From Pomphorhynchus laevis (lineage: Eukaryota > Acanthocephala > Palaeacanthocephala > Echinorhynchida > Pomphorhynchidae): DNA of 64,000 nucleotides. Below the pieces are notes generated by a model. That model ran no database searches. It saw only the letters and a program-made list of their open reading frames with translations, and was not told where the DNA came from. The translations under genes and the position numbers were made by a program. Positions 45,084 to 55,861 of the stretch are shown here, piece by piece. The DNA lies in contig WNNJ02002116.1 in NCBI GenBank assembly GCA_012934845.2, positions 1 to 64,000 of the forward strand. Reading direction: 5' to 3'. Numbering within the stretch: position 1 is the first letter of the stretch; the number at the start of each line of letters is the position of its first letter.

Positions 45084-47543
45084 TTAAGGCCTCAAATCAA
45101 TGGGGATCTGAGCCCACCAACCAATCCAGCACGCCGCTTTCCGATTAAACCACCCGGGGTCTTTCACCTCCCGAAGAATCCAATCGGTGCGGACGATGTT
45201 GGGTAAACGAGAGACGAGGAGCTTAAGAAACCTTAGTCTTTGCTCTGGGGGACGTCCTCTTGAGAAGAAGACTAATCCCGAGATAGCCCAGGTACCCCAA
45301 AGGCGCACCTGGGTTTTCCCATTCAACGACAGATGCTGGGCCCGTTTCAGAGCCCACCTAGCTTTCTTCAGGATACGTTTGAGTCTATCCAGGTCGGCTT
45401 TCGCCGACCAGTTCACCGAAACGGTGAACCCCAGGTATTTTACTCGACTTGTGAAGACAGGGAGTGGTTCGGATGCAAATATGGAGGAGAGCGTAGAGAG
45501 TGCTAGTCTCTTAAGTTTTTTCTTGGTTGCAGGGGAGCCATGAAAGACAACCACCTGCGATTTAGCGGAGTTTAGAATAAGGTTGGATCTAGGCAACTGG
45601 TCTTTTAATCTTATAAAGAAGCGGCTGATGTCCGAGACTACGTCTTTGCACCTGCGTCCAGTGAACAGGGCTGTGGTGTCATCAGCGTACACCACTAGAC
45701 GTTGTTCACGTTTAAATATTTTAAATAGAATAATTGAGGCAGCAAGATATAAGATTGGAGAAAGTGGTGAACCTTGAGGCACACCCGTAATAGGGTAGAA
45801 CTGACGCGCATCAGGGTCGTCATCATAATAAAATCGCTTGGTGTACAGCAGTATCTCCACCCTGTTAACAATTCTCGCAGGCAACCCGAGGAACCTGAGA
45901 GAAGAGATAACAAAGGGAATGGAGATGCGGTCAAATGCAGCGGAAAAATCAAGGAAAACTGCCACAGCTAGCTGATGACTGTTCTCCTGACAAAACCGAT
46001 GCACTTCACTAACTGCTGAATGGACCGAGCGACCTTTGACAAACCCATGGAAACCAGGTGGGATTAAATTTCGCCTAATCAGATGATCGCGGATTCTACG
46101 CGCAAGCGCTTTTTCGTAGATCGATACGAGGGAATTTTGAATCGAAATGGGCCGCAGGTCTTTAGGACAAGAGACCGGAAACTTTTTTGGAATAAAAATT
46201 CTCTTGCTAATGTTGATGCCGGCTACATCGGATGGGGTGGCTAATAGCATTGTGATGGCCACCTCCCTTCTTTGATCGGTTGTCAAAAGCTGGCAGACAC
46301 GAGAAGAGAGTGGAGCGACGGTTTTGGAGGTGCTTGGAAGAGGCCCCCAGGCGTTGAGAATATCTGTGACAGATAAGTCTCTACTCCTGAAGTCTCCCCA
46401 AGGCGGGATTGGTTGCGGAGATTGAGTGGCTCCATAGTTGTGTAAGGCAAGTGACTCTTCTAAAACTTTATCAAGGCCAATTCTACCGATCCAACCCAAG
46501 GCCCTATCCCTCCAACAAGCAAACTTCTCCTTCTTGAAAATCTTCCGAAAGGAAGACTGAGAAGGGTTAAGACGAGCAATGCTCGCCCTATCCCTACTCA
46601 GCTGGAACCAATATCTGGTGCGCCAGTATTCATTCGAGAGAGTCTGTCTGGCGGAAGAAGAGAGATTAGGGAGGTTCAGTAGTTTTGCTAGAACCTTGAG
46701 TTTCGTCGGAGTGGGATTGAAAATGCGACCTTTATAGGTTGTAGAAAGCAATGCGGTAGCTTGCGAAGAGAGGTAGGAATTAAATTCGGTTAAATTCTCA
46801 TTACCAATTCGGGGGAAGCGTTGGATAGCAGCTTGGAAGAAAGCCACTCTGATCGGGTCAAAGTGGAATCTTCTCCGAAGCAGCGTATCCTCCTCTATCC
46901 GCCAGCGAATTAGATCATGAGATGTGGACAGATGCTGTCGCGACTGCTCCGTGCAGAAGGGTTTTAACAACCATCTCTCGTGGAGCAGTAATAGGTCGAG
47001 GAGTGAATTCGTTGATGTGCAATGAAATGTAGGGGACGGTGGTTTGTGAATAAGATAACCGTTCCTGGCTCTGCGGAGAGCAGCATTAATCCAACGACCA
47101 GTTCTGTCGTTGAAGTCACCTAGTACAATGTCATAGCCGCTATCGATAATACCATCCAGAAGGTCACGGTTCTTGTGAATCTCTCCTGGACGAATGTAGA
47201 CGTTGGCTAGACTGAGGCGTTTACCGTTCTTAACGAGTGAAACTACTAGACAAGACAGGGCAGGACAAGAGTAATTTAGCAGTAGGGAGGACCTTAAAGA
47301 GCATTTAACTAGGGTCAAGAGTCCTTGAGATGAAGAGGAGTGAGGTGGGGTTATGTACGGAGTATAGTGGGAACAAATTTGCTTTGGGATAAATCGAGTA
47401 ATGTCCTGGGGGAGACGGATAGACCGCGTCTCCTGGAGGACTATAACATCTGCGTCTCTACCAGATAAAAGTCTAAGGGCAGAAGCACCTCCCGAATTCC
47501 ACTGAAGAATATTCAGTGAAAAAGGCTCAGGTTTACTCACCAT
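45084..47543 (-). CDS. LINE ORF2: endonuclease and reverse transcriptase
   Basis: 819 residues. Residues 1-215 form an apurinic-like endonuclease: LNILQWNSGG (start), VIVLQETR (catalytic Glu), LANVYIRPG, DIVLGDFNDRTGRW (Asp/Asn) and STSHDLIRW near the end. Reverse transcriptase follows from about residue 450: IFIPKKFPVSCPKDLRPISI, motif A AVFLDFSAAFDRI, motif B GVPQGSPLSPILYL, catalytic LVVYADDTTALF, then LNSAKSQVVVF and KYLGFTVS. The C-terminus has RPPEQRLRFLK and CWIGWWAQIPIDLRP. It nicks the target and primes reverse transcription of the element RNA. At 819 aa it is shorter than many R1 or I elements because RNase H and a C-terminal Cys knuckle are absent. The ATG at 47543 begins the conserved endonuclease start. 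Confidence 0.93.
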   Translation of the reverse strand: MVSKPEPFSLNILQWNSGGASALRLLSGRDADVIVLQETRSIRLPQDITRFIPKQICSHYTPYITPPHSSSSQGLLTLVKCSLRSSLLLNYSCPALSCLVVSLVKNGKRLSLANVYIRPGEIHKNRDLLDGIIDSGYDIVLGDFNDRTGRWINAALRRARNGYLIHKPPSPTFHCTSTNSLLDLLLLHERWLLKPFCTEQSRQHLSTSHDLIRWRIEEDTLLRRRFHFDPIRVAFFQAAIQRFPRIGNENLTEFNSYLSSQATALLSTTYKGRIFNPTPTKLKVLAKLLNLPNLSSSARQTLSNEYWRTRYWFQLSRDRASIARLNPSQSSFRKIFKKEKFACWRDRALGWIGRIGLDKVLEESLALHNYGATQSPQPIPPWGDFRSRDLSVTDILNAWGPLPSTSKTVAPLSSRVCQLLTTDQRREVAITMLLATPSDVAGINISKRIFIPKKFPVSCPKDLRPISIQNSLVSIYEKALARRIRDHLIRRNLIPPGFHGFVKGRSVHSAVSEVHRFCQENSHQLAVAVFLDFSAAFDRISIPFVISSLRFLGLPARIVNRVEILLYTKRFYYDDDPDARQFYPITGVPQGSPLSPILYLAASIILFKIFKREQRLVVYADDTTALFTGRRCKDVVSDISRFFIRLKDQLPRSNLILNSAKSQVVVFHGSPATKKKLKRLALSTLSSIFASEPLPVFTSRVKYLGFTVSVNWSAKADLDRLKRILKKARWALKRAQHLSLNGKTQVRLWGTWAISGLVFFSRGRPPEQRLRFLKLLVSRLPNIVRTDWILREVKDPGWFNRKAACWIGWWAQIPIDLRP

Positions 47544-47675
47544 TGGGCTAAATTAGTTGGAAGGGGGATGCCAACCTAGACAGAGCTAGGTGCAGGAGGG
47601 TTACCCCCACTGCCACTAGCCCCGTCGCGGGTCGTACCCCCCAGGGCAATATCTTCATTTCCCAGAGAAGCCTTC

Positions 47676-48809
47676 TTATCCTTGATCATCTTCCCCACCT
47701 TGGGGGTGGGACTGTTCTGGCCGAAGCCCCCTCTTCTTGGAGTGGGGGGTTTTAAGCTCGTTAGGCATGGGGGCAGCTGTTGTCCCTACAAAAGAGGATA
47801 GCAGAGGTCCAATCATTGTTTGAAATTGCGAAAAAATTACTCGTTTCTGGTTATCAAGAAGTTGAATGATGTCAGCGTTTGACATCCGGTCGGCTGATGA
47901 ACTAGCAGCAGAGGCGTAGTTGATCGGGGTTCTAGGCTTAACAAACAGTTGTTTATATTCTTTAAATATTCTGCAGCGCCTTGACCAGGCCGGATGTTCC
48001 CCTCCACAATTAGCGCAAGAGGAGGAGGCCTGACATCTTTCCCCTTTTAAAGCATACTGACAATCCCCAGCACCACAAACACCGCATACCAAGGCCTTGC
48101 TGCATGTAGAGTACCAGTGGCCCCAGGCATGGCACTTGTTACAGTGTGGGAATGTGAGTCGGTCTTCGTCAATTAGAGTGAATCCTAAGTTAAAACCTAG
48201 GAAAGGATTCGCTGACGATTTAGAGAGAATCAGACCGGAATCAAGATCTGTATTTGCAAAAGCCACTGGGAGGGGGTCGCCCCCCTTACCTAGGACTTGT
48301 CTCACTGATTGGAGGCCATACAATTTTTTCAGAGTTATCAAATCTTCTTCTGTTAGAAACAATGGAAAATTAGATATTTTAACTGAGCACTGAAGGGGTT
48401 TCAACGTTATGGAACCAGAGTCCAAAAGGTGCTTGTCAAAATAATCTTTGTATTCCTTTAATAAAGAGGCATTCGGGAAGGAAACTCTTACAGTATTGTC
48501 CAAAATCTTCACTGAATTGAACAGCACCCTGTTTGGATGAATTGATACAAACTTTCGCAAAAAGGTTGAGAAGAGATTGTGTTTCTCTATTGGTTTTTTT
48601 GAATTGATGATGCACAGGTTAGCTAATTTTGGAATCGGGGGTAGCAGCCCCTTATCTGCATTTAATAAACACGAAACATCACTAACCTGATTAGAATTGT
48701 CTCCAGTAGACGAAAGAATTGAACCAGATCGTTCATTACTACCATATTTCATTGTAAAATCACCAAAAGTTGTAGAGCTTTGAAGCTCCGATAGCGTTTT
48801 AGCATTCAT
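47676..48809 (-). CDS. LINE ORF1: nucleic-acid-binding protein with zinc knuckles
   Basis: 377 residues. The C-terminal half has a run of CCHC-type knuckles: CNKCHAWGHWYSTC, then CGVCGAGDCQYA..., then CANCGGEHPAWSRRC. These are characteristic of ORF1 proteins in the I/Jockey/R1 group, which coat the element RNA. A preceding region (about residues 95-180, VSIHPNRVLFNSVKIL, DNTVRVSFPNASLLKEYKDY) resembles the RRM-like fold found just before these knuckles. The tail is Lys/Arg-rich (SKKRGLRPEQ). The start ATG at 48809 lies close to the element edge. The reading frame is complete. Confidence 0.9.
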   Translation of the reverse strand: MNAKTLSELQSSTTFGDFTMKYGSNERSGSILSSTGDNSNQVSDVSCLLNADKGLLPPIPKLANLCIINSKKPIEKHNLFSTFLRKFVSIHPNRVLFNSVKILDNTVRVSFPNASLLKEYKDYFDKHLLDSGSITLKPLQCSVKISNFPLFLTEEDLITLKKLYGLQSVRQVLGKGGDPLPVAFANTDLDSGLILSKSSANPFLGFNLGFTLIDEDRLTFPHCNKCHAWGHWYSTCSKALVCGVCGAGDCQYALKGERCQASSSCANCGGEHPAWSRRCRIFKEYKQLFVKPRTPINYASAASSSADRMSNADIIQLLDNQKRVIFSQFQTMIGPLLSSFVGTTAAPMPNELKTPHSKKRGLRPEQSHPQGGEDDQG

Positions 48810-48840
48810 TTTTTTTTTGCTTTTTGAAATATATTACTTC

Positions 48841-48880
48841 TTTCTGATCATGCATGATATTCATCATGCATGATCAGAAA
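48841..48880. repeat. 40-bp inverted repeat at the LINE 5' junction
   Basis: 18-bp perfect arms TTTCTGATCATGCATGAT / ATCATGCATGATCAGAAA with a 4-nt loop. Confidence 0.9.
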
Positions 48881-49110
48881 TAATTCAAAGGCAACATGCA
48901 GTAAATTAGTGAATTTAATATACGATGTAAGTGACTTTCCTAGAGACGAGAGATAAAAGCGTCTGTATTGCAGAAATGTACCAAATTGCTAATCATATTT
49001 ACATCATAAAGTCGTGTATGCCAATGCGGATCGCTTGATCCACTAGTTCAACATGCTTATAGCACGTAATGTTAAATTAAATATTAATAAAGATCTTAAA
49101 GTAAAAATCA

Positions 49111-49722
49111 TTATATACTTTTGATCCGATATAATTTAGCTTGTACTTTGTTTATGTTGAAAAACACATTAAATTTAACAAGGCCAGTAGCACAGCATTT
49201 TTCAGGTACATACTCTACCATATCACATTCGTTGGCTTTCTTTCCACAGTGATCGGTGAAAGCACTATGCGAATGGCATACTTTGCAGAATTCTATAATA
49301 TTTAAGTTGTATACGCACTCGTATTCTTTACATACGTAATCGATTAGCTTCGATGAATTAATTATGAAATTTTTTATTTCGCTGACTTGGCCAGAATTAC
49401 ACTGGAAGCCACGAGGGCCGTTGTTAATTGAGATCAAAAAATTTTTGGTATTAAGTGATATCGCTATTTGTTCACTAACGGGAACATGAATCCAGCCGGA
49501 GCATTCGCCACTATAGTGAGGAGACAAAGTAACATTATATGTTAGCTTTCCTGAACATTTAATCATTACTGAAACAAATGAGCATCGTAACCAATCACGT
49601 ACGATAGCATTTGCAAATAAAGACATTAAATATAAGTTGCAGTTCATATACATTTTTGCTTGCTGCGATGTTTTCAAAAACAAGCGATTTGTTAACAGAA
49701 ACGAGTAACGGTGCGTTGTCAT
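49111..49722 (-). CDS. Hypothetical Cys-rich protein, possible CUB-like segment
   Basis: 203 residues, ATG at 49722 (a second ATG 23 codons in). After a moderately hydrophobic stretch come CSGKLTYNVTLSPHYSGECS and GWIHVPVSEQIAISL, which resemble the C...SP-x-Y...C-x-W pattern of CUB domains. Then follow FQCNSGQVSEIKNFI, LIDYVCKEYECVYNL, and CKVCHSHSAF-x-HC, with further Cys near the end (YVPEKCCATG). Even Cys spacing suggests disulfides and secretion. It could be one exon of a larger gene. The family is not identified. Confidence 0.45.
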   Translation of the reverse strand: MTTHRYSFLLTNRLFLKTSQQAKMYMNCNLYLMSLFANAIVRDWLRCSFVSVMIKCSGKLTYNVTLSPHYSGECSGWIHVPVSEQIAISLNTKNFLISINNGPRGFQCNSGQVSEIKNFIINSSKLIDYVCKEYECVYNLNIIEFCKVCHSHSAFTDHCGKKANECDMVEYVPEKCCATGLVKFNVFFNINKVQAKLYRIKSI

Positions 49723-49740
49723 AGTTACACTGGAAACCTA

Positions 49741-51250
49741 ACCAAACCATAACCCTCTATGTTAGACAGTGTGTAACTAGAAAAGGAGCAAATAAGCTAA
49801 TTTGAGCCGTATACCTCATCGTAATTACGTCGTAAAGTATAATTTATTGTCGTGCGCCTGCAGCGTGATCCGGATCTCCATTGCTTTTTGAAATTGCCAT
49901 AAATGGGAAGTAAACTCCTGATTGTGTGTGCCCTCGAGATGTCAGTAGCCCAATTTGACAATGTAATTAAGTTTAAATATTAAATAAACAACTTCATGAT
50001 TTGCGTATTTTGCGTATTTTTAGTATCATAAGAAATGTTAAAGAATATGAAATCTTAAATCGATTCTAAATGGGACTATATCTCAAGAAATCTTAGAAAA
50101 AGGTTGAAAACGTGGTCTAAAGCTTTTATTTCAATTGATAGTTATTTATATCAGCATCGATGATGAATTTCATCAAGTAATTCAGAAAGAACAAACGGAT
50201 ATAATGATTCCCAAAGTTCAAAAGCTTCATAATGAAAAATCATATGGTATGAACCACTTTGGATGCCTATGTAAGAAATTGTATATTTCTATTCGTAGAA
50301 GTGCCGTATTAAAAGATTGTTTTGTACTAAGTGCATGGCGGCACATTCACTAAAGGCAAAGGAAAAATGTGAACACATTTTTGATAACAAGTTTGAGAAA
50401 ATTCGTGGCAGATTTAATTGATCTGAGAGTATACAAATAAGACGATAATATTTTCTAAATATATATTTACAAATCCATTAAGTTATAAAAATCATAAGTT
50501 TAAAAATTAGAAAGTACTTTTCGTGTCCTCAGACCTCCATTCAAAATGCAAACTGATAACGAATTCGTTAATTTGGATTTTGCTTTGGTGTTCTCGTTTT
50601 AATATAGCAGATTTGATAGATATGCCTCGTCATCATCAAACACAAGGGGTTTGATTAAACATTAATCAGATATATTTAAAAACATATATCTAGCAAAAAC
50701 AATGATCAAGGTGGAAAAAGATAAATATACCTTCTAGATTTTGATAATAACATGAATACAAAGAAGAAACGATTATTTTATTCACGAGACTTCTCTTGCT
50801 ACTCAAATACTTTCGAACAATAGAGTGAAAATAATTGTCAATTGTGTTAAGTTGGCTGTTCCAAACAGTGAAATAGAAAAAGTAATTTTATATTTTATTT
50901 CTATGAATTAATATTTTTTCATTTTCATGGTCACTCCCCAGGCATGGTCACGCGCCAGATGCGTAACATGTATTAAGTATTATTAAAAACAAACGAAATT
51001 ATTCACAACCTTAAATAATTCTGAAATTAAAATAGCTCAAAAACAAATATTGGTAATATATATTTATATATTTGAAATTTATTAATCTTATTCTTTTATA
51101 ATTTTATAGTTTATCTCTTAAAAATGATCAAGAATCCGAAAACTACACAGAAAATGATATGAAAATACTCAAAATATGCTATTTATGAAATTATAGAATT
51201 TATAAATTTCAACTGTCGTAACAATAAAATGGTGATTTCTCTGTAATCAC
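49741..51250. other. Intergenic between the Cys-rich ORF and HMG-CoA reductase
   Basis: No clear gene. The open frame at 50135-50353 lacks motifs. 51225-51260 holds the short hairpin TTTCTCTGTAATCACAGAGAAA just downstream of the reductase stop codon. Confidence 0.45.
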
Positions 51251-51258
51251 AGAGAAAA
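51237..51258 (-). terminator. Short hairpin right after the HMG-CoA reductase stop
   Basis: TTTCTCTGTAATCACAGAGAAA has 10-bp arms with a 2-nt centre, 5 bp past the stop codon. It is in the 3' UTR. Its role is unknown, and it is not a bacterial-type terminator. Confidence 0.35.
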
Positions 51259-51262
51259 TGAA

Positions 51263-53530
51263 TTACTTGGACCTGTTTAAATCCATATGTGCTTTCACCA
51301 GATCATTTGTACAAAGTGCTGCCAGTAATGAAATTTCTGCTGCCATGACTGCTGCGGCAATTACACATGCTAGAGTTTTTGAATTGGTGCCTGATGCACA
51401 TCCGTTGGGAGAACATCCTTTTAGACCTAGCTGCTCGAGACATGCCGATTGCACGGGTAGATTTGTTCCGCCACCAACTGTACCAACTTCAATGCAAGGC
51501 ATTGTTACTGAAATGCTTAAACTGTCTTCGGAATGTCGTTCAATCCATGTCATACAGGCTGAACTGGTACCTACTTGACCAAGGTCTTGTCCGCATGCCG
51601 CAAATATGGCTGCTACAATATTTGCTGCCTGAGCGTTACAACTAGCTCCTGGTTGGGAAGCACTGACCGCACTTCCCACAAAATTCTTGCTTATATTTAA
51701 CTTAATCAGATCATCAGGATTCTTCATTTTGAAATGCTTACGGATAAGATCTTCGCTTACGATAGCTTCTGCAACAACTGATTTACCCCTGCCATTTAAC
51801 CAATTTGAAGACGATGCTTTTTTATCGATACAAAAGTTGCCGCTTAGCGATATCAAACATACAAAACTACTTGGACTTTTCTGCAAAACTATATTCATTT
51901 CAGTAAGTATGCAATGGATTGCTGCTTCAGTTGCCTTTGATACCATGTTCATGCCCATTGCATCTCCAGTTGAGGCAGAAAATCTTACGAACACGTGTGT
52001 AGAGGGACCAATCGAAACGTTTACCGAACATAGCTTTGCATATTTACTGGTAACTTCAAATGCTATGCGTATTTTAGCAATTCCTTGTGGAGATTCGATG
52101 AACTCGCGTAGCATAACGGACGTACTCAGTGAGTCTGTACCGAATACAGGTCCTCTAGTCATCTGATCAGAAACTACGTGAACATGTACACCGGATGGTG
52201 AGCTCAGTGTAAGTACTTTGCAACCTCTTGATGTGCTAGCCAATAGTGCACCCTCAGTGGAAGCCATCGGAATCATGTATTCAACATTATTCACTTTAAG
52301 TGGACCCACATAGCCGAGAGGTATTGGTACAAAACCAACTACATTTTCACAGCATCTTCCTTCAACAGATTTATAGAACATCTCTACATCCTTACTTAAA
52401 TCCGAGTTAAATATATCAAAGGTTTGATACTTATCCGGTAGTTTCATGCGTAAGTATTGTGTACGCAGCTTAACTTTGTCTAAAGGATCCAACAACTTGT
52501 TTTCAAGAGTTCGTATGCTAACTTTTCCGTCTACAGCATCCTGTATAGAATCATAGATTTTAGATGCTTTAATATCATGATGTTCCTTTTGATTTTTTTC
52601 TTTTCCTGTATTAAGTATTCTATTATCATTGTGGCAATTAGTAAAATCACGTATAACGACGGATGTTTTTCTCTGTCGGTGGTAACTTGCTGTGAAACCG
52701 AAAAGGCCAATCTCTCGTGCTATTAAATGTATCGCAATCAGTAAAGTGATGACAAGAGCAGTAAATTCTCTCGCAGTAAGTTCGTATCCCTTGCCATACG
52801 AAGTTTTATCATTTAAGCTTTCCCTGTTATTCGATTGAACCTTCTGTACAATATTATCGACAACACTGTTCACCGCAACCATAATCACAGTGCTACTGTC
52901 ATTGCGTGTAGTTGATTGTGTCACTATACTGGTTTTTAAAAGTACAGCGACAAGAATAGCAATCATAAGAACTCGAAGTTTCGCCAGCAGTCTTCGATGT
53001 CGGACGCCACCATTTGGCACACTGATCTCTAATGTTTTGCCGAACCATATTCTGAAATTGTCCAGACTTTCGGTTAAAGATACAGTCATCGTTGTTAAGG
53101 CTAATATGGTGCAATTATCGTGCACTATTGATGAACACAATCTAGACCCTAGACAAGCAAGAAGAAATAAAACCAAACGGTCTAGACAAGCTTCCGGAAA
53201 AGGATGAGTAAATCGTATTAGAGTGCAGTAAAACAGAGTTAATAAAATAGCAGATAAAGTGCTCGTGTAATAGAGAAATAAGTTTTCTTTTATCTGAAAG
53301 GCGACCAGGAAAAGTGGACTTAAGAATCCGGTCGCTTTATAAAGACTGCAGAGACAAAGTAACGTGGTCAAGGCTATTTCATAGGCCAGAGAATTAAGAC
53401 AAGGTGAGCTGACAGGAAAGTACAAGAAAAACGCCGGAAATTGAAGCAAAGAGAGAAGCGTGTGAAGTGGAGAGAAATTCTCTATAGTATCGTGGTTACT
53501 GATATATGAATCCCTATTTATATTATACAT
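51263..53530 (-). CDS. HMGCR: HMG-CoA reductase (class I), intronless
   Basis: 755 residues from the ATG at 53530. It catalyses NADPH-dependent reduction of HMG-CoA to mevalonate in the ER membrane. The catalytic domain spans about residue 320 to the end: ENVVGFVPIPLGYVGPL, PMASTEG (Glu426), GDAMGMNMVSKATE (Lys532), CGQDLGQVGTSS (Asp649), GTVGGGTNLP and LVKAHMDLNRSK (His748). These four match human Glu559, Lys691, Asp767 and His866. The protein ends at NRSK, so the Ser equivalent to the AMPK-regulated Ser872 is kept but the tail after it is gone. The N-terminal 280 residues hold about five hydrophobic segments with no recognisable sterol-sensing domain and are shorter than the 8-span human anchor (888 aa total). 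No introns interrupt the frame. The start is the first ATG after an in-frame stop. Confidence 0.95.
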   Translation of the reverse strand: MYNINRDSYISNHDTIENFSPLHTLLSLLQFPAFFLYFPVSSPCLNSLAYEIALTTLLCLCSLYKATGFLSPLFLVAFQIKENLFLYYTSTLSAILLTLFYCTLIRFTHPFPEACLDRLVLFLLACLGSRLCSSIVHDNCTILALTTMTVSLTESLDNFRIWFGKTLEISVPNGGVRHRRLLAKLRVLMIAILVAVLLKTSIVTQSTTRNDSSTVIMVAVNSVVDNIVQKVQSNNRESLNDKTSYGKGYELTAREFTALVITLLIAIHLIAREIGLFGFTASYHRQRKTSVVIRDFTNCHNDNRILNTGKEKNQKEHHDIKASKIYDSIQDAVDGKVSIRTLENKLLDPLDKVKLRTQYLRMKLPDKYQTFDIFNSDLSKDVEMFYKSVEGRCCENVVGFVPIPLGYVGPLKVNNVEYMIPMASTEGALLASTSRGCKVLTLSSPSGVHVHVVSDQMTRGPVFGTDSLSTSVMLREFIESPQGIAKIRIAFEVTSKYAKLCSVNVSIGPSTHVFVRFSASTGDAMGMNMVSKATEAAIHCILTEMNIVLQKSPSSFVCLISLSGNFCIDKKASSSNWLNGRGKSVVAEAIVSEDLIRKHFKMKNPDDLIKLNISKNFVGSAVSASQPGASCNAQAANIVAAIFAACGQDLGQVGTSSACMTWIERHSEDSLSISVTMPCIEVGTVGGGTNLPVQSACLEQLGLKGCSPNGCASGTNSKTLACVIAAAVMAAEISLLAALCTNDLVKAHMDLNRSK

Positions 53531-53536
53531 TGGCAA

Positions 53537-54309
53537 GAAGCATTTAATTTGAATAATACATCTATGATTAGGGAAACGTATTTATTGTTAAAAATATTAC
53601 TCACCCTTAAAAATATGCCATTTGCTTAAATCATTTTTACACCAAAAAACAAACTCAAAACATTAATTTATAATGCAGCAATTCAAAATTCTCTCAGAAT
53701 TTGCCGAAAATAGCTGAAGTAAAAAAACTATTTATGCAAAATATGAGTAATTGATTTTAGAAACAAATTGAAGAAAGAAACAATTTTCTTTACAATTCTA
53801 AAATTAATTTTTTTAAAATGCGCAAAAGCATAAAAATCAATGATTGATAGTTTCGAGCCTTGCCTACTTATTATATAAGTAAGTAGATGCGATAATGTAA
53901 CCTTAATGGTTACATAATGGCGTAAAATCGATGATTGCTTGTGTTCCAGATCGTTTATTTCTAAAACCAAAGCAGACTTCATGTAACCACATTGCAATTA
54001 TTACTGAACTTAAATAATTGATTGATGACATGTGCTATAAAAATGTCGAATCAATTATTAATATTTACTGTTTAAGAAAAGATAATAGTTATATATTTGA
54101 TACCAGATATTTAGTGTTGTCGAATATCACTATTATACGATGACGTTTAATATTATTTAGTATATAAATAATATTATACTTAATATATTATATACTTAAT
54201 ATTATATACTTAATATATATAATATATACTTAAATAAAGATTTGCTTAAACAAAATTAGTACATGGGGATATAAGTGTCATTAAAAAAGAAAGAAGAAAA
54301 ATGAGATGT
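53537..54309. other. Upstream region of HMG-CoA reductase
   Basis: Probably contains the promoter and 5' UTR (minus strand). AT-rich, with TATAC/TTAATATATA microrepeats at 54150-54235. No element such as an SRE could be called with confidence. Confidence 0.4.
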
Positions 54310-54475
54310 GTCAGATATTCTTCGTCTTTCGTTCTGTTTAGTCCTCCAATTTATGGCCTCAGGTCCAGTAGGATATGTTCCCTCCAGCCAATCCAACACG
54401 TCGCCCTTCGACTAAACCACCCGGGGTCTTTCACCCCCCCCCGAAGAGTCCAATCGAGGCGGACTTATTCAACAT
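54310..54475 (-). mobile_element. I/Jockey-type LINE, 3' stub
   Basis: The minus strand gives VKDPGWFSRRATCWIGWRE...LLDLRP and a stop, matching the last 40 residues of ORF2 at 45084-47543, with a C-run at the position of CACCTCCCGAAG. Truncated to about 165 bp. Confidence 0.88.
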
Positions 54476-55861
54476 TCTTCAATGCTTAATACCAAAGCAT
54501 TAAACACAGAATTTTTATTTTTTGACATTAAACACAAAAGGTTTTCGTATATACAACGGTTCATCATAGAGTAATGTGTCATCTGATTTACGCTTACTCT
54601 CTTACAGCGAAATAATCGAGAAACATGGTGCAGAATTATTATATTTGTATTCAATTATATTTATTTGTTTTGTGTAAATTTGTTTACACATTCAACATTC
54701 TTGAATTTATTGTTCCATAATAATATTATTATATTATTTTTACATATATTATTTATTTATATATATTGAAATTTAAGAAGTCGAAATCCACGAAGAGCCT
54801 CTCTTATTTTAAAGCTTTCGATCTAAATGGTCTTCTTCAGTATCTAAAGTACAAAGGATTTGTCATAATAGAAATTAATCAGTGTCCTTTTAAACCACTA
54901 TCGTATAACGTCAATAATGGCAGATGTTAATCATTAAACGTGTTCAGTTCCAAGTCGGTCATTAGCTGTGCTATCCAAAACTGTTCATGCTGCTTGCGCT
55001 GGACATCACTGTTAAACGATGTCTCTATCATCATTCCTCCAATTTCATGGTCAGATTATTTATGCAATGATTCGCTGATCCGTCCCTTCCAATGCGTTTA
55101 GCGCGTATATCCGAGCGACGACATTTCATTCTTATATTTAGTGAATTCTATGTCTCTCCAACATTAAAGGACATTGAGAGCAAACACAAAAATATATTAG
55201 AGTTTTACATTTACAATTAGTTTTGCACTTAATTGCATATCTCAGATTTGTTATTTTATTTTTAAGGAATCTCCATTTGGTGATGTCGTACAACACATAC
55301 AATGGCTGTTCAGACATTTGTATGCGTCATGAGTTTCAGTTAAAGTTGACCTTCTTCCAGTTCAAATTCTTCGGAGTTTCACACCTTCTTGAAGATTACA
55401 TCTAGTTGACAAAATATGTAATATATTTTGGTGTATGTCCTGAGTGCCTTTATCGCTATGTGGAAGAGACATCGAACTTCTAAAAAGACGGAGACGACGA
55501 ACTTCTAAAAGAACTTAGGGATCTTTATATATGCAGGAAGCAACGACATAATAACGAAACCCAGTAAAATAAAAAATGTTGCAACAACAATAAAAGCAGT
55601 ACCTACAAACATAACCGAGAACCATTTTTAATTTATTTTATGCAGCTGGCCGTGGTCAAACCATTTTAATAATATAATCAAACATGGATATTAAAACCAG
55701 TAAAAGTATCTACAAAGCATATTAAATATTTCGGAAAGACATGTGGCACATTTATTTTCAACGTCGATATTTCTACTTAAATAAGAAAATTAACAAACAT
55801 AGCTATTGATAGCTCACAAAATGATGATCTTTTCGATACTGAAGACAATAGGAGCAAGTAA
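54476..55861. other. Intergenic, with a CTGAAGA...GAAA motif
   Basis: No gene is supported. On the minus strand near 54845-54805, CTGAAGAAGACC-ATTTA-GATC-GAAAGC resembles the minimal A-B hammerhead-like core at 27640-27690 and is typical of PLE tails. 54950-55800 has no recognised motif. Confidence 0.4.

Larger units (their letters stand above)
44963..48840 (-). mobile_element. I/Jockey/R1-group LINE, both ORFs open, apparently complete
   Basis: About 3.9 kb: a very short 5' leader, ORF1 (48809-47676), a 132-bp spacer, ORF2 (47543-45084), and a 3' UTR of about 120 bp with AATAAA and a (TTA)n-type end. No stop or frameshift interrupts either ORF, unlike every other retroelement here, so it is young or still active. 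GC content is clearly higher than the surroundings. No RNase H domain is seen. Both outer edges abut inverted repeats (44882-44962 and 48841-48880). I see no clear target-site duplication. Confidence 0.9.

Noticed and set aside
51258-52166. Plus-strand open frames opposite HMG-CoA reductase
   Set aside because: They are shadows of the conserved minus-strand gene.
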